Shown here: piece after piece, positions 56,299 through 64,000 of the stretch
Layout of the letters: each line of letters begins with the position of its first letter
Position numbering within the stretch: position 1 is the stretch's first letter
Assembly: GCF_001619985.1 (NCBI RefSeq)
Contig: NW_017264201.1
Coordinates: 310,001 to 374,000 of the forward strand
Source of the DNA: Xylona heveae TC161
Lineage: Eukaryota > Ascomycota > Xylonomycetes > Xylonales > Xylonaceae
DNA: 64,000 bases
Reading direction: 5' to 3'
Notes under the pieces: generated by a model
Seen by the model: the letters and a program-made list of their open reading frames with translations, nothing else
What the model was told of the DNA's origin: nothing
Databases searched by the model: none
Position numbers and translations under genes: made by a program

Positions 56299-59200
56299 CT
56301 TGAATCGAATTGTATCGACAGAGCAAAGAAAGACTTGTTACGACTCAAGTCTTTGCTGTTCTCTACCGTCGGTAATGGAAACTCGGCCTCCCCTGGCCGT
56401 CTTTCGGGAAATAAAAGGGATCGGCGCTCTCTAGAGTCTGTCGCAAGAGGTGCGTTCCTGGTAACCGTGAAGATCTTTGACAGAGAAGGCAGCAATGGCC
56501 TCTGATCCAATCTACAAAGCTGGAAATGTTGCGATGGTTGAGAACGAAAGTGATCGCGTGGTCAGATAATTTGTGTCGATAAGTGGAAATGGGTTCCCGC
56601 CAGGATAACCAGACGAACGCGTGCCCGACTTGCACCAAACGCAAGATATGGCCTTAACTAGACTCTGCCGGGATCGTCGCCACTAAGCGAGGATTAATGA
56701 TCGCTCAAGGGGAGTCGATAGTCCCCAAAAAAGGATTGAGCGAGCGATATGGGGGCAGCGATATCTGGAGGCGGAATGTGGTCGCGAACTGGGCAAAGGG
56801 GGTAGGTCTTCAATGATTTGTAGGCAATGGGCAACAAGAATCAGATTCAGAGCCAAGCTTATTTTACGGCTCTCTCTTCTCTAATTACTACAATTACTAC
56901 CTTGGCTGTGGGGGGGGGAGGGCAACGGGGGAGATGAGTGAGCGTGAGATGTCCTACCGATGCCAAGGATTTTTCTTCTCTCCCTACGTCTTCCTCCTCG
57001 CTCGTCTTCCGATAAAAGTCAAGGACGGCAATCGCAGCGGGTCTGGTGCCTGCAAAGAGATTGGAGGGCCAGGGCAGTCGTCTTACCGGAGCACAACGCC
57101 GAGAGCGCACCGGCTCGTTTAAGGTAAGGTTGGTTGACCTGGATTCTCAAGCAAAACTCTCAGAGCCGCCCCAATCTTGGCGTCTTCTTCTCTACCAAAG
57201 ATATATTCCATAGTATGTTAGTCCGTCCTGACGTTTGCAGCCTCGCTGGTGTGCCAAGCTCATCCCCACTACGGGGGTTCATCATGCGAGGAAAAGGATT
57301 GGACACCAACGACACATTCATCCCCCCTTGGTCTGGGATCCTGATCATCATAAGAATCGACAAGCGATCCTGTTTTCTTTTGTAGTTGGCTTCAACGCCC
57401 CCACCCCTCTCTTCCCTCTTTCGAAAATCATGAATGAAGGCTAGTAGAAAAGCGTCCACAGCGGTGCATGTTATTTCGCTCCTGCGCTTGGCTCAGCACA
57501 AATTGCACTCTGTTACTCTTCCTACCGTACCTGGTTCCTTCGGCTTTTAACCCTAGTGGGCGCGGCACAAACTCTTCTACCGTGCACTACGTTCTCGTCT
57601 CCCAATTTGCTTTTTTACCTGTCAAGGTGAACTGAACCAAGCGCGCAAAGAGGCCTTCTCGGCACTTCTACTCGTAAACGAGCTTGCAATCCCTGAATGA
57701 CGTACAAGATCTGGTCTACGTGCAGCTTTACGGACATCACCTAGCTGGTGAAACAACGCGGTCAGACCGCATCGAATCTGAGAATGGTATCTGGTGCCGG
57801 CAAGAGACGTTGCATGTTTGAACCTTGCCCGTAAAGTGATAAAGTACTAAACTTCCTCTTCACCAAGACCTCTTCTGTCTTTTTTGGGACATTTGTCGTT
57901 TGTTTTTGGGTCTCCCTTGAGTCCCTTGTCGACAGAACTTGTCGGCCCTTGCCTTTATCCGTTTGCTGCGGTTTCGAAAGTCTTGTCGGATGCCCCCTGA
58001 CTTCGGCTAAATCGAGAGAGCGGGGATGAAAGTGAAGAAAATCATAAATTACTCGTAATCGGCCTCTACTTTAATTTTGGGGAGCCAACGGGGCCCCCGC
58101 CAAGGTGGGCCAACCTAGTCCTGAGGTCACCCATCCGTGGGATACTCGAGGAGCACTATTGCGACCATCTGACCGAGTACATTATTATTACCCGCCGAAG
58201 AAGCGACCCCGCTGAGCCACATCGGCCGCGCGTCAGCACCATAACCACAATTGTGGTAATCACCCGCCTTTAGCAACAAGTCGAACATCTTTCTTCATCT
58301 TTTATCTGTAGGACGAGACATGACTTTGCCGAATCTGCGGGACACAGGCTAAGCTTTTTGGTTTCCCAATAGTGCATAAATTGTGGCGTGATTAATTGAT
58401 GTAATTTGGGCCTGAACCAGAGCCATAGTCCTTCTGACATGAGTGTTTTGACACCAAACTACCTGAGGTAGGTAAGGTAGGTAGAACCGTGGAAGCTAAA
58501 TTTTAATCATCCTCCCAATCCATTGTTCGGTGTGTTTTGATCTCTATTCGACTCAGCATCACCGACAACAAATCATGGTTTCAAGATTCCACACCTGTCA
58601 GTCTTGCTCAAGAGTTTTGTCCAAGCAAGAGGTCCAGAATGCTTGTCTATTGTCCAGCAGGCATTGACTTGAACATTGGGGGATACCAGCTCGGAAGGCT
58701 CAGAAAGCTGCCAATAAATATTTTTATATTTTATCACAATACTTGTATTCTATAATACTTTTCCCTAGCTTTTTTTCTATCGACTATTCTTGCTTGTTTT
58801 ATCGTCCAAGTACTTGAAGTATTTGCCCTTTACTTTAACAAGTAGCCTACATGCCTACTATAAGAATTAAATGCTATATAAATGAGAACTATTGTCTATA
58901 AAAACACAGATTATTTTACAACAAGTGTTGATTTCTAGTCCTGTAGAATAGAGAAAGATTTGTAGTGGTAATACAGTAATTTTGCTACCACTTTTCCCCT
59001 AGTACTATATGCATGTCCAATAATGATCATCAGCTCCGCTCAGCTCCGCTCAACTCCATCCACCATTGAACACTTTGCACCATTTAACAACGTATAAATT
59101 TTAGAAAGGAAAAAATATATCACCGTCAATTCTTCTGTTTCTGCTATTTATAGGCTCATTCAACTATTGATTGTGGTCGACCTTTATTATTGTACTTTCT

Positions 59201-60549
59201 GTCCAGATCCAGGTAGAAGCATAATGCATCTTGACGGTCAAGAGACCAATTCATTGCTCATCTATCATGACATGACCCCGGCATCACATATCAACAGATA
59301 GCACTCAAAGCTTCGTGCTTTGATGTAGGTATGTCAAAGGGACCCTTACTACTGTCACCTGCCCACATGGGAGAACTTGATGTATTATTCTTATCAACTC
59401 CGAAATTTTGCCGTGGATCACGGCCCCGCACTTCAGCGACAGATGATGAAAGGCGCCTAGTGCCAAGCCTAAGACTTCACACCTTGACTTCTCAAGACAT
59501 TTCATACCCGACATTACTATCTATATCTTCCTCACAGGATGCGTCAAGCTTACACAAACGACCACTCAGACTCTGTCCTTCGCACACACGGCTGGCGCAA
59601 CGCCACCAATTCAGCGTCCATATAATTGGTTTGCAGGCGGTCGACAGGGTAGCTGGGCAGGCATTGATTCTTCATGAAGTTCTCTCCAATCACAGAGAAA
59701 GCAAACAGGCCAAGGAATAGATCATTCTGAGAGGCTAGACCATTTAGCTATTTACTACTACTATGTATAAGCTATTAGAGAGGATTTTATACCAAAAGCT
59801 TTAGCAAAAGGAAGGCAGCAAGCTGTACGACAAGTGATGGAAGCCGGCAAGTTTAACATGAATATTTCTGTAGGACCGGGAAGCGTAATAGTAGAGTTGC
59901 GTAAGAATGAATCAGGGAACCTACCCAAGATCAGAAGAGCGCCACTGGCGTTGAGCTACACCGTCGCATGGCCACAACCACATGGGCTCTCGAATAAATC
60001 TTTGGGACACTCGGGCTGATTTGAAACGGCACCGCTCTGCCTTAGGGAAGCTACCACAAGTGATTCAGAGGGCTGATTTGGAATGAACCACTGTTTTGGT
60101 GACGGATGCTTAACTAGAAGGGTGGATAGTGAATCTGGGGTACCGGGCGAGACAAGTTCGTGGAGCGAGCCGGATCGACGTCACGGTTGATTCTCGCGGA
60201 TGATCCCGGTCCCTACCTGCCAAGTTGTGGCTTGAACTGCACTTGGCTCGACGTCACCAACATGCTGCCTTGTTTGGCGGACCCCAATCTTACCTTGTCT
60301 CATGTCCCACCACCAGCCTCTCCATAATGATCTTCTCAAAGTAATACTTTTCTCAAATTTAATCTCATTCTGCTTTGCACCCAAGCGTTGGCTTACTATT
60401 GCATTCGCTTGTTAATTTCTCGCTGTCGTTCAGGATTGAATTTCCGACTTCATCTCATTATCGTTAGCCTTGTTTAACTTCGCATTTCCTGCGCTTCATT
60501 TGACCCTCCCGAGCTCTTTTTCATTCAATATTTCCAAATAATCCACAAA
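56299..60549. other. 4.25-kb gene-free region
   Basis: Longest stretch without a supported gene. 56300-58050 has mixed composition and no recognised domain on either strand. 58081-58235 holds a Pol III-like repeat candidate. 58700-59160 is AT-rich. Frames at 59331-59720 and 59834-60019 are not recognisable; the second overlaps a tRNA-like fragment on the other strand. The last 150 bases before 60550 look like the BTB gene leader. Confidence 0.5.
58081..58235 (-). repeat. Candidate Pol III-derived repeat (SINE-like, 5S/tRNA-like boxes)
   Basis: Read on the minus strand, TGGCTCAGCGGG (58219-58208) matches the tRNA A-box consensus TRGCNNARYNGG fully. CCTCGAGTATCC (58151-58140) partly resembles a B box, and GGATGGGTGACC (58136-58125) equals the box C of 5S rRNA genes. 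GC content is high against AT-rich flanks. It does not align as a full 5S rRNA or tRNA by eye. Element ends are guesses. Confidence 0.4.
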
Positions 60550-61373
60550 ATGGCCGAGAAGAGGGAAAAGGCTCTTCATGAGTGCGTGGTGAGCCAAGTC
60601 CTCAGTTGTCCCTCGCAACACTGACAATTATTCGCTTTAGGCTCTTGTCGAGGACAATGGTTGACATCTACGTCGGTCCTGAGAACACACATTATATTCT
60701 TCATGAGAAACTGCTCTGCTACCGATCGCCTTTCTTTGCCAGTATCTTCTATGATAAGAGTAAAGATGAAGGTAGGAGCAAGGATCTTGGTCTTCCTGAC
60801 GATGAAGAAGGTCCCTTCAATATGTTCGTTGGGTGGCTCTACAGTGGCATCCTTCCCGTTCCGGAGAAGGAGCAAGACCTTGCCGCGCTCTTCGAGGTGT
60901 ACCTCATGGGCGAGAAGTGGTCCATCGATCGCCTCAAGGAGACTGTCGTTGAGACAGTGAGGACCTTCTACCACAGCACTGGGACGTACCCCGGATTGCG
61001 CCGTGTTCAGTACATTTATGCCAACACTGCCGATGGTTCTCCTATGCGACAACTCTTTGTTGAGAGCATTGCTCGTTTCCTAACGCTGAGCGAAGAGATT
61101 CCTCAGCACTGGGCCAAAGCCTTGCGCAACAATGGCCCTCTGGCTGTCGATATCATTCGAGCCATTCATGACTGGCACATCGAGTCACGGAGCGTCCCTG
61201 ACCCAAGAGAGGCCTCTGTTGATCGAGGTCGTTCGCCAGGAAATATTAAGCTCAATGGGCATTTCAACGGCGACGTGGCCGGCCATGACAAGCCCAATGG
61301 ACGCATTGAAGTTGATGAACATATAAACGGAGACAGCCAAACCAATGGTTTGAACGGGATCGAACACTCTTGA
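60550..61373 (+). CDS. BTB/POZ-domain protein
   Basis: 254-residue fungal BTB protein. Exons: 60550-60581 and 60641-61373. The intron uses donor GTGCGT after the GA of a Glu codon, giving MAEKREKALHELLSRTMVDI; the nearby GTGAGC would shift the frame. The BTB fold spans about 12-115: VDIYVGPENTHYILHEKLLC, YRSPFFASIFYDKS, PDDEEGPFNMFVGWLYSG and LFEVYLMGEKWSI. A helical region follows to about residue 205, and the tail is Asn/Gly/Asp-rich (GNIKLNGHFNGDVAG). Fungal BTB proteins of this size are numerous and mostly uncharacterised; some are Cul3 adaptors, but no extra domain here tells which. The frame from the internal Met at residue 17 would also read the whole domain. Confidence 0.86.
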
Positions 61374-61813
61374 GTAGTATTGTCACAAGTCGTACATCGA
61401 TATTGGAGACAATATATTTCTGGTTTGGATTCTCTTTTCGAAAGCGGCATTGTGGAGCGTTAAAGCATTGGCATGATCTAACCCGACTGCGGCTACCCAA
61501 ATTGAAATGGACGAACTGAATTGGACTTCTAATCTGCGCCGAATTCCACCCCTCATATACCTTGCAGGTACTGAGATCTTTTTCTATCGATGTTCTTTTC
61601 TGGTCAATCTCTGTTTCTTTTCTCTTTCAGATGCCTTATTGGAGGGGTGGATATATGATAATTTTTGGGTTTGACGATTTTTACGAGACATTTTTAAACA
61701 GATTCATATACATCCTATTTTCTAGTGTGCCAAACCCCTAATCCATTTGCCTAATGAGCTTCTCATCACGTCGCGAACCAATTTTCCTGAAGCTCCTACG
61801 CCTTTGGGGATTA
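61374..61813. other. Convergent spacer after the BTB gene
   Basis: 440 bases, T-rich in the middle, no gene recognised. Confidence 0.5.
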
Positions 61814-62352
61814 TTATTTCAGTCTCGGATCCCGACTCTTATCGTAACTATTCTGCATCGGGTTATTTCTCACTTCCGATACGCCGGCAACATTTGTCGC
61901 ATCAGCCTGATCGTACGTCCCACCAAAGCCGCCAACCCTACTTTTTGTCCGCTCCGCAGCTTCACGATAAATACGCATTCTTCGCGCAGCCACTCGATCA
62001 TGCTCACTCATCATTTGAGCCGTTCTGAGTACCACCCGCGCCCTCTTGTCCGCCGGCGATGATACATCCCGCGATGAAGTCATGAGTTCAGACCGCAATG
62101 CTGCTGCTGACTTGACCATTGGCTTGGGAGTGTGCCTCTCCCACCTCGTCCCGAGCATATCGGCGACACTCCGAGTGTCGTGGTTCCAGGAAGATTGCTC
62201 CGACGGGATAGTAGGCGCGCTGGTGCGTCGGCCAGAGTTGTTACTTTTATTAACCTCCTCAACGGACGCATTTGAATGGTCTCGTTCGTTTTGACCTGGA
62301 AAATGGCTCTCTATTTCTGAGCTCTGGGCTCTGTTAGACTCGTGGCCGAGGC
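61814..62352 (-). CDS. Uncertain ORF, Arg/Ser-rich, unrecognised (5' end unclear)
   Basis: An open frame ends at 61814 and continues to at least 62352, where an in-frame acceptor-like CTAG lies; a stop codon comes 30 bases further upstream. The first ATG is at 62158 (MLGTRWERHTPKPMV). The protein reads ERDHSNASVEEVNKSNNSG, then a basic helical stretch (ADKRARVVLRTAQMMSEHDR, AARRMRIYREAAERTKSR) and NSYDKSRDPRLK at the end. Composition looks protein-like, but I recognise no domain and found no convincing first exon. It may be a small gene, a 3' exon of a longer gene, or a relic. Confidence 0.35.
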
Positions 62353-63496
62353 CTAGGATGTTGCGACTATTTATGTTGATTCAGCTCTAGTGTCCCATAT
62401 TGAAACAGTGCTTTGAACTGTGAGCCGCAGACTGGTCTAGAGAATAAAAGAATATGAAAAATAATATATAGGACTTAAACGATGCGAAAGTTTGAACGGT
62501 AAACAATGTAAATTCTAAACCAACCGAATTGATGCATCGTGTTGTTCAATGTTGCGCATCAGCGCATCGAGCTTTGCAACGCTAGTTCCATTCTCTGGGC
62601 GGTGTATGTCTCTGGTGATGACCGTGTGGCCATGAATGTCAGCGCAATCAGTATTTATTATTCATTTGGATAATTCCGCAGAAAACAGCACATGCTAAAT
62701 AGAGCTGGTTTTTTGGGCGAAAGCGGACAATCTGAGAAAACAAGAGGGACAAACGCTCATTCAAAATTAAATATAACAACTTGATCCAGGCTCAGTGTTT
62801 TGGATGAGGGAGATTAGACATTCCCATGTGGAAAGTTGTCACGCATAATGTATTTGTTATAGAATTCGAAAATGAATCACTTACGTGGGAATAGAAGTAC
62901 AAATGGCCCGTTGTATGGTCAACTAACCGCGTCAGAAAACTGCTTGACGAAGAAACGGATTAGGAGTGAAAGTCAGCCTCACGTTTTCATCTTCAATTTC
63001 ACCCATGTTGATAATGGAGAAGGTATAAAGTGCTTGGAGAGATCTTCCTAGAGTACTACAATTCCGGATGGATATGAAGTCGTAGCGAGAACCCTTTCAT
63101 TGAGCGGCAAATCTTGTTGTTTGGGTTTGAAGCCCAGGATGTTTATAGGATTCGATAAATCACCATTGGCCCGATTAACAACGCAATTGTCTAGGCAACA
63201 ATGCGCTGGTAAAGTGTAATTATAGGTATACTTTGAAGCTTCGAATTGAGCGTTAGAGTCAATGGGCGATTTTATGGTTCATACATGCCTGAAATTATAG
63301 GTCTACCCATAAATAAACATTGTTTTGGAATGTATCCAAGAAATATGAAAACTTCACGCCTTCCATAGGATCAAACATGGCTTTTCTCAATGCCACTGGC
63401 CACCTGTCTTAGCAAAAATGGTTTATATAGAGAGTGGGAAATATATATAGTAGGATATTATTTCACACATATATACAGGGTTCTATGGTACGATCA
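62353..63496. other. AT-rich intergenic stretch
   Basis: 1.1 kb, strongly AT-rich, with no supported gene or recognised element. Confidence 0.55.
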
Positions 63497-64000
63497 TCAA
63501 CGCCGTTTTCTATACCTCAATCGCCTCGCATATTCTCGGAGCACATTGAATATAACTTTTAGGGCATCTTCTAGCCTTGGATCTTTTCGCCGTCGCATCC
63601 ATAGGAATAATACACCTACAATGATCGTATCTATCAAAAGATGACGGATAGATGTGCCCATGGCCCATAGAACGAAGGCTACAAGCGGGGGACGCTTCTT
63701 GACGCTGCGGCGATGAGAAGACTCGATCTGTTCGCGCAGTGCTGCAATCTCTGCCGTAATTTTAACCAGCGCTTGCTCCACTTGCCTTCTCCAGTCCCGG
63801 TGGGGTCTGCGCATTTCGTCAGTGAATTTTCGTCGAGCAAAAGAGCCGCTTTCGTCCCTTTCTGTGACATTTTCATATTCGTCGCTGTCTATGTCGCTGA
63901 TATCAACGGTTTTGGCCTCCACATATTCTCGGAGCTCATGTCCTTCGTCATCGCCAGGTGAGACAGGGTTGAGAATCTTCAAGCCACTCTTTTCCTGTCC
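63497..64000 (-). CDS. ATG37: ATG37/ACBD5-like membrane protein, C-terminal part (5' end outside window)
   Basis: C-terminal 167 codons of a protein still open at the right edge; the N-terminal acyl-CoA-binding domain expected for this family would be outside. Visible parts are an acidic linker (DISDIDSDEYENVTERDESG), a basic amphipathic segment RPHRDWRRQVEQALVKITAE leading into a coiled coil (EIAALREQIE), and a hydrophobic hairpin or membrane segment (PLVAFVLWAMG, HLLIDTIIVGVLFLWM) followed by a basic tail (RRLRYRKRR). This order, WRRxVEQALxKxTAEIAALREQ then membrane anchor, is that of filamentous-fungal Atg37, a peroxisomal pexophagy receptor. The assignment rests on the C-terminus only. 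Confidence 0.68.
   Translation of the reverse strand, partial: GQEKSGLKILNPVSPGDDEGHELREYVEAKTVDISDIDSDEYENVTERDESGSFARRKFTDEMRRPHRDWRRQVEQALVKITAEIAALREQIESSHRRSVKKRPPLVAFVLWAMGTSIRHLLIDTIIVGVLFLWMRRRKDPRLEDALKVIFNVLREYARRLRYRKRR

Noticed and set aside
59331-59720. 129-codon plus-strand frame
   Set aside because: No recognisable family; Ser/Leu/Arg-rich composition typical of random spacer, and no leader or intron signals.
1-64000. CRISPR arrays, bacterial operons, LTR or DNA transposons, rRNA operon
   Set aside because: No repeat-spacer pattern, transposase, reverse transcriptase or rRNA sequence was seen; the window is an ordinary ascomycete nuclear region.

Overview
This window comes from the nuclear genome of a filamentous ascomycete, most likely a Sordariomycete of Hypocreales type. 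The evidence is the gene set (YAG7-family protein, LSM14/Scd6, Rad57, cytosolic carnitine acetyltransferase, fungal CENP-W, Tom5, LicD and WLM proteins), the short GT-AG introns of mostly 50-200 nt, the kexin-type secreted proteins and the Ser/Gln/Pro-rich disordered tails. The species assignment is inference. All gene models below were spliced by eye; no transcript or database evidence was available.

Layout. 0-12.8 kb is dense housekeeping: a KDM4/Rph1-type histone demethylase running off the left edge (-), a YAG7-family protein (-), a 78-residue CENP-W histone-fold protein (-), the complex I subunit NDUFA8 (-), the FG nucleoporin Nup57/Nup54 (+), and a 49-residue Tom5 (-). 12.8-17.2 kb is a long gene-free stretch followed by a secreted CAP/PR-1 protein (+). 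18.8-31.5 kb has SPATA20/DUF255 (+), Rad57 with a large disordered insertion (-), two unrecognised low-complexity genes and IWS1/Spn1 (-). 32.3-44.2 kb has an MFS transporter (+), a cytosolic carnitine acetyltransferase (+), a WD40 protein (-), a small cysteine-tailed membrane protein (+) and Ypt1 (-). 45-56.3 kb has a 13-exon M1 aminopeptidase (-), LSM14/Scd6 (+), a Ubl-WLM metalloprotease (+) and a LicD-family protein (-). 56.3-64 kb is mostly gene-free, with a possible Pol III-derived repeat, a BTB protein (+), an uncertain small ORF (-) and the C-terminus of an ATG37/ACBD5-like protein (-) running off the right edge.

How the genes relate. I see no biosynthetic cluster, mating locus, transposon-rich block or defence island. 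Themes are chromatin and transcription (KDM4, IWS1), chromosome maintenance (CENP-W, Rad57), nucleus and RNA (Nup57, Scd6, YAG7), mitochondria (NDUFA8, Tom5) and secretion (Ypt1, LicD, CAP protein). The points most worth checking are very small multi-exon genes that simple ORF calling misses (CENP-W, Tom5), tiny or phase-critical exons (LicD 10 nt, aminopeptidase 26 nt, Ypt1 first exon), the Rad57 insertion, a pair of orphan genes between Rad57 and IWS1, and the possible Pol III element at 58.1 kb. I did not find a clearly new multi-gene system.
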